NCBI GenBank assembly: GCA_039619475.1
Contig: CM077116.1
Span: forward strand, 168,285,363-168,349,362
Origin: Icerya purchasi
Taxonomy: Eukaryota; Arthropoda; Insecta; Hemiptera; Monophlebidae
Direction: 5' to 3'
Length of the DNA: 64,000 bases
Below are positions 10,689 through 22,770 of the stretch, in pieces (the stretch's first letter is position 1; every line of letters starts with the position of its first letter). The position numbers and the translations under genes are program-made. Under the pieces are notes generated by a model. The model was not told the origin of the DNA. It saw only the letters and a list, made by a program, of their open reading frames with translations, and made no database searches.

Positions 10689-11776
10689 TAAATCGTTAAT
10701 GTCGAACTGCAAATTCGTTACCAGCGACCTCAAAAACCACCATATTTTTACGTAAAATAAATGTTTTGTGACATTTCCGTCCGCCATATTGGATCCGCCA
10801 TTTTGAATTAGCAAAATTTAATATTAGATTTTTGATGAGCGACCCCGAAAACCCCTTTACACGAATTTTAAAAGAATTTTGTTCGCTTGAAACGCATGTA
10901 TAAAGTTACTTTGTATTAGGGGTGTTTTACTCCTGTTGAGGGTAGTATATATTAAAACGCCGAAATGGATCAACTCCATTTTTTTGTTTTATGTTTTGAA
11001 ACAAGTTTTTTAAATTTTTTAAGCTGTTTTATACATTTTTTTTTTTTTTCAAAATTAAGCTAAAAAATATGTGTTTTCACCCCCTAATAAAAAATGATGC
11101 AACCCTTGCTGCTTAAGGGGGGGTAGGGTCTTGGAGGTCAAAAAAAGACGATTTTTTGATAATTTTTTTAGAGAATATGGTTAATGCAAGTTTATTTACA
11201 TAATTGGTACATGATAAAGTAACATCTGAAGAATATTGTGTTAAATTTTCATTGAAAAATATAAAGAATTAAGCCAATGGCAGCAAATTTTCGTAGGCCC
11301 CTCGAAAAAAAGTTGTTTTGCGGTGCACCGCATAACTCAACACTGGATTATCGGAAATTAAAAAACTAAAGTTTTTTCATTAGTTAATGAGTTTCTGTAG
11401 GTAGCAACGGTGAGTTTTTTAATTTTTTTTTATTTTTTAATCGTTGGTAACACTTGGAAGTGAAAATACCGATTTTTGAGTAAAAATTAGTCATTTGTTA
11501 TTGTAAAATAAATAATAATAATTAAAAAAAAAAAAAAAACTCGACGTTGCTACCTTGAAAATTGTCTATGAAAATAGTGTATCAAATTTCAGAACTATCG
11601 GTGCAGTAGATTTTGAGTTACAGAGTGCACCGGCTTTGAAAACGTTGTTTCGAGAAAAACGCGTTTAAAGTTTTTTATAGTATAAAATCACAAATTAAAC
11701 GTTAATAAGGTAGTAATTTTTGTCTATACTCACGCAGAATCATCAATACCAGGCCCATAAAGTGAAAAACTTTGAT
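10689..11776. other. unassigned repeat-like DNA between the mariner and the Mutator-like remnant
   Basis: The sequence contains phrases common in dispersed insect repeats (ccgccatattggatccgcca at about 10781), and GC-richer islands alternate with homopolymers. No coding motif is seen. It may be the non-coding 3' part of the Mutator-like element next door, but I found no matching terminal repeat. Confidence 0.35.
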
Positions 11777-12545
11777 TTAGAATGTCCAAAGCACCTTTTG
11801 CTCTTTCCTACGACGAATTCTCTCTTCTTTGGTATGTTCCGCCGCTCGCTCATCCGCTTTGCTCATTCGTGTATTGTCCACTGATTGCGCCCATCCATGA
11901 GAACTTGACCCTGTACTGATTCCCATCTCTTCCAGAAAAGTCAGGTAAGCAATACAGCCTTCATTGAAGGTAGAGGCAGCCACATGAGATGCAAACTCAA
12001 CAATAATTGTCGAACCACTCTCAGTTTTTGGCGAAATCTTCCAAATAAGTTGGTTGATACTCTCATTATTGTTTTGAGAGAATCCGCCAGTACATCGCTC
12101 CAGGAGGGCATCTTTGCTCAGATGTTCATAAATTGGCGTTTAATCCCTTCTAGAACATCATTTGGTAGAGCAGAGTAAGAGTGTTTGAAAGAACGCAATT
12201 GGTTTGCAGCTGCGACTCTCTGCCATTCACACCAAGAGTTTTCGCCGCTCGGGCAGTTTTGCTGTGGCTGTTTGTCAGTTGAGGCGTAGTGATAATAAGT
12301 CGCCCAAATGGCCTTCTTCATTTCTTCTACAGAATGAGAATTGTAACGGATAGCATGACCATAGTAAATCGTTAGTTTATCAAGCAATTTAGCAGTGAGC
12401 TTGCCTTTACCGGAAAGTGTTTTCCTTTGTATTTTCTTTGCACCCTTAGTTTCAGTATCTATTACAATTTTTTTTTACTAAATCGCGCAAACGGGTCTCC
12501 GTCCTCTTCTGGACGTGTCCTACACATTCTTTTTTGTTGATTAAC
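11777..12545 (-). pseudogene. Mutator-like transposase (arthropod type), C-terminal part, frameshifted
   Basis: Read from 12545 down to 11777, the blocks come in the order seen in the arthropod Mutator-like transposase domain. First is KKECVGHVQKRTETRLRDL (about 12485-12540). After a frameshift comes LTAKLLDKLTIYYGHAIR, then MKKAIWATYYHYAS, CPSGENSWCEWQR and, after a second shift near 12130, ERCTGGFSQNNNESINQLIW. The end is a Lys/Glu/Arg-rich tail, with a stop at 11777. The CPSG...WC and GGFSQNNNES motifs are the most specific. The N-terminal part with the first catalytic residues is missing or unreadable upstream, and at least two frameshifts are needed, so it is inactive. I did not find its terminal inverted repeats or 8-9 bp target duplication. 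Confidence 0.75.
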
Positions 12546-13289
12546 ATACAAAATCTTCCTTCAGCTCAGCGTTACTTGACACACAGTATTGCGCTTTCCG
12601 CCGCAAGCACAAGTCAGTGCCTCGACCACTAGCACTCAGACACAAATACGTCTCTAGCCCGATGCAGCAGTGCAAACGACTGGACTTACAACAGAACACA
12701 GGGATTTTTGGTTTTGGCCGAGTAAGCATCCTTGACATGACAAAGCAGCGATGCAACCTAGAATGACGTTTGAGAGATCGTGAATAGATGAACAAACAGA
12801 GACTAATTTCTAACTGAAACGTCGCGTCGTCAAGAAATAGCATTACGCGTACCGAATCCGTCTCAAAGTATGGTTATAAACATCTACCTACCTGCGTAAA
12901 TCTTTTTCGAAAAAATCAGTTAAGGGATTATACAAAAGGGACAGAAAAATATGCTCTTTAATCCCGCTGTGCGTCAGGGCCAGATAGTCGTTTTCGTTCT
13001 TTTAGTAGAGTTAGAGCGGCGCACAGTTATAATGCCATATTTTTGTTAGTTTTGCTTCGATTTATTTGAAATTTTAACGCAATATTCTTATGATGTTTTA
13101 CATTCATTTTATGAAATAAAAAAAAATCATTTTTTTTTATCCCCAAGCCTCCCCCCCCTTCCTAAATCATCACGAATTACTTACCTCTTTTATAAGAAAC
13201 AATCTCCACTTTGTTTTATGAGAAAAAATGGAGTTTCAGTTTGGATATGTGGAAAAAATCTGTTTTTGGGGGTACATATTGTTTTTATT
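12546..13289. other. no recognisable gene
   Basis: A minus-strand 100-codon frame (12541-12843) is cysteine- and serine-rich but matches no family I know. A long C run with flanking T runs lies at about 13149-13158. Confidence 0.4.
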
Positions 13290-13315
13290 TTTTTTTTTCT
13301 TTGGGCGCGTCAACT
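13290..13315 (-). repeat. isolated 3' end of a SINE (same tail as at 45.8 kb)
   Basis: A T-rich run (poly-A on the minus strand) is followed by gggcgcgtcaact at 13303-13315. The identical 13-mer after a poly-T run occurs at 45806-45818, where a tRNA-like head is also present. This copy appears truncated to its last few dozen bases. Confidence 0.5.
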
Positions 13316-13803
13316 CAGGACATTTACCTAACACAAAGGACTAACAAATAATGAAACGTAGGGACTTGAAAGTTACATCAGGAATTTTAGGGGTGTTTTC
13401 CACCTCTTTAAACTGCATATTGGCTAATAAAAAAAAAAATAAGTGTTCACTATTTTTAAATTCTTTACAACATATCAAGATTTCATCAAAATCTGCTATT
13501 GACAACTCGCATATTTTCCTGGGTGTGACTACAAAGAACTTCGTAACGGAAAAAAAAAAATGATGGTACTTAATCGCTCGTGTAATACGAAATATAAAGT
13601 ATTTCCTTTACCGCGTTAATTTTACTGCGCAGTGCTCTCTCAAAGGTGTTTCAAATAAGAACTCGGGAATCATCTTCAGACGTAAAAAAGTAGTTTAATA
13701 GAATTTTTAAAGCTAGATATGTAGTAACTAAATTAATATACAGCGTGAAAAAGTATATGAAAAATTATTTTATTAAAATCTTTTTGCAAAATAAAATTAT
13801 AGG

Positions 13804-13921
13804 CACACACACACACAGACCCATGCACGCACAAACGCGTGCATGCTACATACAAAGAAATAAATTTTATTTATATTTTTAATTAATGTTCCTTTTGTTC
13901 TCTCTCACTCTCTCTCTCTCT
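13804..13921. repeat. AC and TC microsatellites
   Basis: (AC)n at about 13804-13818 and (CT)n at about 13899-13921, about 80 bp apart. Confidence 0.85.
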
Positions 13922-16900
13922 TTCATGAGTTTGTTTCATAAAACCTCATCAAATTGGAATGAGTTCGCGGATAATTCAATAATTTCCTGCTGGCAGAAAT
14001 TTTTCACGTTCACTAAAGTTCTTCCCTATTATTTAAATATTATACATAGTTGCATACTGTGACTGATAGATGTTTCAGTATAAATTTATCGAAAAAATTG
14101 TGTCCACACGTGTACGAAATAAAACGAAATATAAAGTATATATAAAAAAGAAAATGTTTTTCACTTTTAATTTGTTTTTTTTGTTATTATTTTTTTTAAT
14201 TTTCTTATCAAACTCAGAAAATTTTTTAAACTTTATCCACTAACCATCATCGTCAATCGTTCATTCATTTTTTTTTCCTTTTGTATATTGAAATGGAAAA
14301 TGTTACACAAACCAATTTCCCATTTTCAAGAACAAAATAAAACATTTTTTTTCTGAAGCATTTAACTTAAAAACATTTCAAAGGAACTGAGACAGTATTT
14401 TATTAACACTATTATTTTTCTTGAAAACGTTTTAAAATTCCACTAAAAATTGCGAATTTCGCCATTAAAAATAAATATTTTCATCTCGATTTATTTTTTT
14501 TTTATTTCCAACGAATATTCCTTTAAACATACTCTTCTGAATAAGTTTATTCTTTTTTCTCTATTACGCACAGCATTTCGAAGAGTACAAGTACTTGGAC
14601 AGATAGAACATTCGGACAAAGTTGCGCTTTAGATATTAAAAAATCGGCGACAAAGTTGAACTGTATGAGCTTCCACCGGATAAATTCTCGTGGCAAGTTT
14701 AGAAATTATCCGAGTCTGGAACATAAATAACAATCGTAGGAGGAATGACCGGAGAAATAAGAATCATTAAAAAACGTCTTTCCGGGTGTAAAAAATTTTC
14801 ATAAATTAATAGCGAAGGAAAAAATCATAAAAAAAATAACAATAATAACAATTTGAACTGAATAAATCAAAATAAAAACAAATAAAAAATTAAACAAAAT
14901 ACATCGACAGTTAAAACATGAATAAAATACAAGCGCAGAAAAATCACGCATTTTACCGTAACTTTATATTCTAAATAATTTTTTACCCATCAACAAAATT
15001 TAATATACGAAATAAAATAAATATCTTCTTTTTTTTTTTTGGAAAAAAAAACGTTTATATTTTTTAAAAAATTGATGTTTTTTAAATGCGCTAAAAAATA
15101 AGAAATAATTTTTCTCGAATAATAATAAATTATAAAAAGAAGTTCCTAATCGTACTCTATATATGTAGGGTATATTGATATTCTAGTTTAATTAAAACAA
15201 TTTTTTTTAAATATTTCAAGAACTCTGAAGTGATTTTTACAAAGAACGTTTTAACGACATTTTGTGATTGATAAACAGCCACTTCAAAATCTAAAACGCA
15301 ATCCATCAAAGAAATTACTTGTTTTGTTGTTTTTTTTTTGTTTTTTGGGGGTACATTAACGAAGAGAGCAATAGCCTAATCAAGGGGATCAATTGTAAGA
15401 CGAAACTTGGGCAAGTAGATTGCAAACTTACCATGGCCAGAGAGTGCCTATAAATCGCAGAAGCTAATGGTTAGTTTTCTCATTCTTATTTGCTCTTTCG
15501 CCCAGAAAATTTGATCGGGATAATATCACTCGAAGACAACTGCATTATCCTACTGTCCAATAACATCACAGACGTTAGCGCAATGAACGCGAATTCACAT
15601 CGCTGACAACTCAATTATCTCCACTGAAAATCCCGCTAACCGATATCGTAGACAACCGATGTGGAAACTGTAAAAAGACAAAATACTCAGGAAAACCTTT
15701 TCCTATTGTTTATTAAGATTTCTTAGTAGACTGGGTGTAACGTAGTTAGCAATTCCTTATTCATAAAGGGACTGTATTAGCTCATCTTATGTAAGACAAA
15801 CCGTTCTGCACATTGCAGATTCCAAGTGTTATGCTGCAGTTGACAATCGTGCTGAGGAGAAATGAATATACCGAATATGATATGCACAAATATAAGCTTA
15901 TCATCAATAAAAATTCTAAGATATTTTAACAATGCACTGTATTACTCGAGATTAAGATTTTTAATTATATCATAGCCCCTCTCCCATTACCATACACAGA
16001 ACATCTCTTCATTCAGAAGAAAAAAAAAGTAAAGCTTAAATTTTCAATTTTTTTTCTGAAGAAATTCTATATAATTAGCTTAATCAAAGTCGTAATATTT
16101 TGTTACGTTAAAAACAAGGCATGAGCATATATTTGTTCGTGACCATTGTTAAAAAATTTGCAAAAATCCCCCCCCCCCAATATAATATTGCATTATTATA
16201 GAATAGAATAAGTTCCTTAAGCATAGAACAACATTGTGTAACACGGCAGAATGTTGTCCTTCAGCTAGCCGTAGTTATTGATATTAAGGTATTCAACTCT
16301 ATCTGACAGGTAGCCTACTAACAATTTAGCGGGCGTATGTAAGTCATCATATATTGCGGGCCGTACTGTGTTACGCTTGGTGACAAGGTATTCCAAAAAA
16401 CTGTTACTCGTCTCGAAAAATAGATAAACCGGAACGCCATAGAAAATCAAAATCTATTTATTGTTGTCAGCAATGGAAGTGTGTAATCAACAGATATCAA
16501 TCTTCTTATCAATAACTCTACTATCCCGTTATCTCTTTCTTTCCGTCTTTAAAATAAACATATAAAAACCCGCATCCGAAATACGAGATATCATGAAACA
16601 ATCGGATCATCTCGAAGAAGCACCAGCCCTTAATGATCATCCTAAATTGTGTCGCGAAAAACTCTATTACCGGAATAAAGAAAATGATAACATTATCCGG
16701 CACATTAATTATCGTAAATGTGAACAAAGAGACATTATTATTTTTAGATTTTCGCTTTCATTGTATTTCTTTACAGACTGTCGCATAAATAATTCAACTT
16801 TTCGATAAAGCGCCTAATACGCTACATTTAATTTCGGTACGGCGTGTGTTCTATTAGGCGATCTGAATTTTATGGAAATTATATTCATCTCTCGAATTCA

Positions 16901-18018
16901 GATTTTTCCTGATTTTTTAATCTCTTTTCGTTTTCCTTCTGTGAAGAACAGCAAGAATAGGGGAAAAACGAGGTAGCGAAAGAGGATATTTCCTGAACGA
17001 AACGTTCTGTACATAATAATTAGATTTTTCTTGCGATAGTCGTTCGTAGCTTCTCTTTTTTCTATTCGTGTTGACGACCTTATAGCTTAATTTGATTCCC
17101 GTCGATAAATCTTATTCAAATAAAATAATAAAAGAAACTTGATTGAAACGTATTATACCGTCAACTTAATTTACATTCTATTCTAGTTCTGGCCCGTTAT
17201 GCGGCAACAAACACGAGCTTTGGGACAATTTGAAGAAGATTTAATTTCGTTAACCATTACTGAATCGCACAAAAATATATATATATATACCATAAAAAAT
17301 GTTATAAAAAATAAATGGTAATAGTACCGGGGATATATCTAAAGAAACTTGTTCCGTAACATTTATTGGGTTTTGGTTTAAACGTGGAGTACCTCGGTTG
17401 TTTCGCGCGTTATTGTATTCGTTTTAACCGATTTACAATACTAAACCAATCTGCGAGAAGAAAACAGATTTTATTGATGCAAAACAATTAGTATCCCACA
17501 ATTAAAAGATCCGCTTGTCTTTTTTTTCCTCTGATGTCGATCAGAATCAACTGATACCGGAATAGACGTCTAAAAAGAACAGTGTCACTCCTTTCATCGG
17601 ATGATTATAGAAGATCTTACAGTCAGAACTCTAAGCACAAAAAAACACTCATCCAAGATCACCCGGTCAAAAACGATCTGGCAACTACAAACAAGCCAAT
17701 AATTAATAATCAAAATAAAATTAGTAAGAAACAAACTGATTTAAAATTAAGGAAAAACAACAATAAAATTAGTGAAGACAATGAATACACAGAATAAAAA
17801 ATAATTTAATTTAGTAGTAATTGAATTTTATTTGTTCATAAGTTTAACCACTAATATATCTGTGTATTTTCATTTTATTTTATTTTACAATGTGATATTT
17901 ATTAGACTCGTTCGAGACTTTTACGGCATTCATCCTAATAATGTTTCTCCTCCTTTTTCTTTTCTTTCTCCATTAGCCCTTCTGGTATTACCTGTTCGCC
18001 CCTTTCCACTTACAGTCT
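13922..18018. other. 4 kb with no supported gene
   Basis: AT-rich DNA with homopolymers (for example T runs near 15030 and 15330 and a C run near 16169). Short open frames at 14450, 16265, 16521/16593, 17582 and 17832 are not conserved in pattern. The frame at 17582-17797 is Lys/Asn-rich and might be ORF1 debris because a LINE endonuclease begins just downstream, but that is weak. Confidence 0.4.
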
Positions 18019-18490
18019 ATGATCCGTATACCACAGTGGAATTCAAAAAGCGTTATGGCCAATAAATATGACCTGGAACATTTCCTTAGTACCAATAGTT
18101 CTGTTATCGGAAACCTGGCTATCACATAGGAAACAATTTAATATTGCAAATTACAATTGCTACAGAAATGATAAAAATTATGGGTTTTGGGGGTGCAGCT
18201 ATCCTTATTAGGTTGGAGATTAGTCACCGGCCTATTCACATAAATTTGACTAATGAAAGTAACAGTACTACAGTACTACTTCTAATGCAGTTTGTATTAG
18301 TGCTACAATTTGGGTAATTTTCCTGTACTTTCATTTTTTGTTCTTCTCCACCAAATCATTTCATTAACTCGCTTACCTTCTTAGAAGCTCTCGATAGTTT
18401 AGATAATAAACGCATTACTTTAAATGGAGATTTTAATGCTTTGAACACATATTAGGCTTGTAGTAGGAATGATTATAAGGGAGATGTGAC
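18019..18490 (+). pseudogene. orphan LINE endonuclease domain, frameshifted
   Basis: The frame from the ATG at 18019 reads MIRIPQWNSKSVMANKYDLE, the first strand of an apurinic/apyrimidinic-type LINE endonuclease with its conserved QWN. After a shift come LLSETWLSHRKQFNIANYN (catalytic glutamate in ETW), GFGGAAILI, SPPNHFINSLTFLEALDSL and finally ITLNGDFNALN, the GDFN motif near 18424-18450. Those landmarks fall in the right order and spacing over about 140 codons. Three or more frame changes and a stop at about 18453 make it inactive. It is probably from the RNase H-bearing LINE group. No reverse transcriptase follows; a LINE piece in the opposite orientation starts at 18745 instead. Confidence 0.75.
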
Positions 18491-18744
18491 ATAAATGACG
18501 GAACCGGTTGGACTATTTTATTGCATTTTTGTATATATTAGTCATTTGTTTTTTAATGTGTTTTGAAACCTTTTTTTAAGTTTAATACAATATAAATAAT
18601 GTTACGTATTTTTTGTGAATTGTGAATGTCGTTCGAGTAATATAAAAAATATAACATTAGTAGCCGAATGTTAACAGTGTCATTTTCAATTATTTAAATT
18701 AATAATATATAGAGCGTTTTACGGAAGAAAAACATTTATAATAA

Positions 18745-19440
18745 TCGATTTTCTTTTCAGTTGTTACACATTCTCATCTTCAGTAATAAGTAAATTCTTC
18801 TTATGCTCATTACGTCTTCTTTATTAATTATTTCACTTTCAGTTTCCATCTTTAATGATTTTCTATTAATTTTTCAAGCATTTAATTTTCAGTTTATTTA
18901 TGTTCCCCGGGTATACTTTCCTCATCTTTATGCCCGAATTCCACATCTGATCCGCGAATCTACTAACGCATAATAAACTACTTTTAATGTTTCATGTGTT
19001 GCATATTTCTTTAATGTGTACATATAAAGCTTGTAAAACTGCCCTTATTTTTTTTGCGATGTATTCAATATGTACGTTCCATCTTAAGTGTCGGTCAATC
19101 GTTACTCCCCAAAAATGTTTATACTGCGTTACGATGTCTAACTTCCGACAGTTGTTCGTTTCACATTCATTTCTTCCTCCCTAATCCAGTATGTAAATTT
19201 ATTTGAGTACATTATTATATTTTTTGACAATAAAAATCGGAGCTGTTCCTTTTCATACGCAGTACCTTTAGTCTTTTTTACATTAATTCTTAGATTTTCA
19301 TCGTGTGCCCATTTACTTATCGTTATTAGATCTTTTTGCATCCTTATTTTTGCCTCTTTAACATCTTTATGCGTACTACCGAATCTACATTCATCTCAAT
19401 TTTTTTCACTTTACACATTTAAAATATTTACACTTATTAA
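18745..19440 (-). pseudogene. second copy of the 7-kb LINE reverse transcriptase (partial, internally deleted)
   Basis: The reverse complement matches 7190-7740 at very high identity. An antisense open frame of 65 codons is identical between 7348-7545 and 18987-19184, and the sense frame DLITISKWAHDENLRINVKK differs by only two residues from the other copy. The left end matches to about 7775. On the right the match stops at about 19372, then resumes with bases equivalent to about 6985-7028, so some 110 bp including GVLQG and FADD are deleted. Both copies carry the same frame defects after the ISKWAHD block. It cannot encode an active enzyme. Confidence 0.88.
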
Positions 19441-19540
19441 TTTATTCAAGGCGATATTCAAAGTTCCGATGGATTAAATCTCACTGTCACATATTGAAAA
19501 TAGTTGATTAACAAACTGAAATGTAAAAAATTTTGCATAC

Positions 19541-19579
<39 letters not shown>

Positions 19580-20850
19580 TTTGAAACTGAGCCAGCTGGT
19601 CAGTTCGCGGCGCAACCCTTCACATTTTTAATTACATAGATTAAAAAAATAAATTTCGCAATAAGATATTTCAAAAACTAAAATAATTGACAGCGTAATG
19701 AATGCGGGAGAAATATTTTATATTTAATGCTCTTTAAAATGCGGTATTACTGAGTTATTCAAATTTATGTTTCAAATTCGTTTCTCTGTTTGAAGTAAAA
19801 CAGGTAAAATACACGTTTTTTATAATTACCGCTGTCTACTTCAAGCAATAGAAGTTAATTGTAAGAATTAATCGTGATCTACAAGTTTATTAATGAAAAT
19901 TTACTACAGTAAACCACACTATGTATACGTATCGAGTGGCATGTGCATATAGATTTTCATTTATTTGTACTTATAGGAGTTAAAAGTAAATTTAAAAAAT
20001 TCAGAAAATGCGGAAATTAGACTTTACGTAGCCTAGTAAAACATGGGGGCTTTTAAACGATCAAACTTTTCGAAAACAAGATACATCATATTTAAATGAA
20101 GTGAAACTAATAAATATATCCTAACAACTCTGAAAAGCAACGAATATAGAATAGGAATGAAGTGATTTTTTGAAAATAACCTACCAATTGAAGAAGGAAA
20201 AAAGCATTATTACAAGCAGGCATGTTAGTACGGTAAAAAGTACACTGACATGGCATATCTTTTTCCTAATTTGGTCCCTTAAATATAAAATTCTTTCGAA
20301 AGTTCATATTTTTAATGCAAAAGAAAAATGCGTCAACTATATTCGTGCTACTGCAGAAAAAGCAGCAACATTTTTTTCAAATTCTTTGTTCCGACAGCTT
20401 AATATTTTTTCAAATTTTACCCTACTCGTGAATTTAAAAATTTTTAGGATTACATAATTCTCCTATATTGTAATGAAGAAAACATGTAGACCGAAGAAAA
20501 AATCAACATTCTAAATACTACGGTTGTGGATTTTTTAAAAATTTTTTGCCTTACTATTTGATGCGTATGTTTCTCGAAATTCAGTCGTTCAAAGTTTAAA
20601 ATTTTTGAAGATTTCGTATTTTTCTTCTATTCTTATTAGGAAAATTGTACGTCTCGATCAGAAAAAGAAATTAATTTTAAAAAATTCGGATACTTTCTGA
20701 TTTGAAAAAATTTGCAATAGAGAAACATGTTCCCGTTAAGTTATAGATTTTTATCGTTCGAATTTAAAAATATTCACAATGAACTACTGTGTACATTATG
20801 TGAAGTCTTGAGCTTGTGTGCTATATCTGCGGAAAAAAACTCAGATCAAT
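19441..20850. other. no recognisable gene; TA repeat
   Basis: A long (TA)n tract at 19541-19579 is followed by AT-rich DNA without coding signals. The 95-codon frame at 20170-20457 is Lys/Phe/Ile-rich and unrecognised. Confidence 0.4.
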
Positions 20851-21390
20851 TTAAAATTAAACGGATCATCATTGTTCAAGAGGCACTGTTCAATTGCATG
20901 GTTATGGGCGCCTGGTCATGCTGAGATTACCGGAAATGAGCGGCTGATATATCTGCTCGATCAGCATATACCCGAAAACGTCTTCGTAACACCGTGTATT
21001 TCACCTTTGTTCTTGGCCAAATGCCCGTCCGCATGGAAAGAGCAATAGGACTCCTGCCAGACGTTTCTAAGATCCATTAAAGCTACAACTAAGCCGTGAT
21101 AAACATGTCCCGTGCAAAGTTTTCAGTCGGCTGCGAACAGGACATATAGCTCGGTCGCACGACTATGCGTGTTCTGAGAAGCTCCGTCTCCTACACTCTG
21201 TTCTTTTTGCCTACAAAGCAGCGTCCCTACTGTGTATATGTATGTACCCAGCCTTCTCAGATCACCGAGTGTCTTATGGAACAGCAATGACAATGTCGCT
21301 CGTATCCGTGCTAACTCACCGACGGCAACGGCATCTGTCATTCAGTTTATTAAGGCAACCACCAAGTTAATTCATCTTTAAAGACTGACC
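20851..21390 (+). pseudogene. LINE RNase H end and C-terminal region, decayed
   Basis: The frame at about 20888-20945 reads SIAWLWAPGHAEITGNERL, the final RNase H motif (W-x-P-G-H, then G-N-E) of an I-group LINE. About 170 bp on, VFSRLRTGHIARSHDY (from 21118) matches the RLRTGH motif that follows RNase H in these elements. A weak cysteine pair (CSFC) comes after. Stops and frame changes separate the pieces. The intact PGH and RLRTGH differ from the SPL-rich tails at 1-1.8 kb, so this is likely a third LINE lineage. Confidence 0.7.
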
Positions 21391-21990
21391 ATATACCCGT
21401 GTGCTGTAATAGCCTTGACAGCTGAAAACAGCACTTTAGATGGCATGCTAGATATACTGCGGGGGGGGGGGGAGGTCACCATTCTTCGCGGATCAAAAAC
21501 AAGTTTTAAGCAGTATTCGAAAGAGCCTAAAAAAAAACAAAAAAAAACAAAAAAAAACAAAAAACGATATTATATTATTTTCGTAAAAACTATTGCAGCG
21601 ATAAAACTTTTGACTTTTCGTCTATTTACTTTTTTTTTCCGTTTTGGTCATGGTTTTGAAAATGAATATATAACGGTGAACCTGAAACGTTTCTCAGTAG
21701 CGACACTGCGAAAGAAGATATTCCTACTGATGTGTATATCAGGGTGTAAAACTGTTCGTGTGAAAAGTGGTGAACGCGAGCGAAAGCGACGGTCGAGGAG
21801 CAATTATCGCCAAATGCGAACGCTCGGGGAGCCAGGGAACGTTCAGCGGAGCAGAAAATAGAATTTTATCGGTCAGCGCGGAAACGAAATGTTCCGCAGA
21901 ATTTTTGCTATAGACCGACCTTATGAGTCGGAGTGCACAGCTCGTTCTAATAAATGGAACGGAACAGCGAGAACGGACTAAGTAGGGAAT

Positions 21991-22061
21991 TATAAAAGTC
22001 CAGCAGACCAAAAGAATTCCGCTCATCGCTATCCGGTTCTCGGTGGTCTCTCAAATGAGCG
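21991..22061 (+). promoter_or_regulatory. candidate TATA promoter with a tiny first coding exon
   Basis: A GC-richer island (about 21740-22080) contains tataaaag at 21991. A possible start-site motif, TCATC, lies near 22023. An ATG at 22055 has a good insect context (caaATG), and a strong splice donor, G|gtaagt, follows after only seven coding bases (ATGAGCG). TATA to start-site spacing of about 32-34 bp is slightly long. Some insect genes, cuticle proteins among them, have very short first coding exons. I could not identify a downstream exon, so it may be a chance arrangement or part of a repeat. Confidence 0.3.
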
Positions 22062-22770
22062 GTAAGTTCGAATAAGAGAGCAGCAAGGAGATCATTTGCC
22101 GGCGCATTTGTGCCGTAAATTAAGTTCTCAAATTTAATGGGACATTTGCGTTCTTAATTAAATGTTCCACACTTACTCGCGTCAGCAGTACCCTTTTTTG
22201 TAATTTGTCGTTTTCAGCTTTTCCAATCGACGGCGAATTTGCATAAAAGACTGCCGGAATTTTTAGTACATCGTAAACGCGTCTCCAATGTAAACGAGAA
22301 AGAATAAATTCGCACACTTCTATCCTCAAATGGACCGTCTCATTTGTACAATATTTTTATGTTGTCACGTGTTCCTCTTAATTTACGATTTATCGCGAGC
22401 TCGTATCGCAAAATTCGACCGAGTCGATTATCGGTGCGAGTTACAAAGCACGATTAAACAAATCTCTCCTTCCTCGAAATTAACCGATTCCCTTTACATT
22501 GTCCAATTCTAAACCTAAACGGCATTGCGAATAAGTGAAAGCTATTTTTCATGACACAGCTAGTTTCGAATTTCCCGAAGGTAGAAAAGTTTTACTGTAA
22601 CCATGGCAAAAATCACGCTGATTGAAAACGTTTTTTTCGACACATTTCCCTTATTAAACTAAACAAAATTAATAATATTTCAAACCTTACGGCTGATCCG
22701 GAATAAAATCGCTACGTATCTCGTTTTCATTTAGCGGATATATCGCGCATGTGTATATACATATAAATAC

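Noticed and set aside
10900..13410. Shared phrase (aggggtgtttt) left and right of the Mutator-like remnant as terminal direct repeats
   Set aside because: The match is short, in direct rather than inverted orientation, and not continued by flanking similarity.
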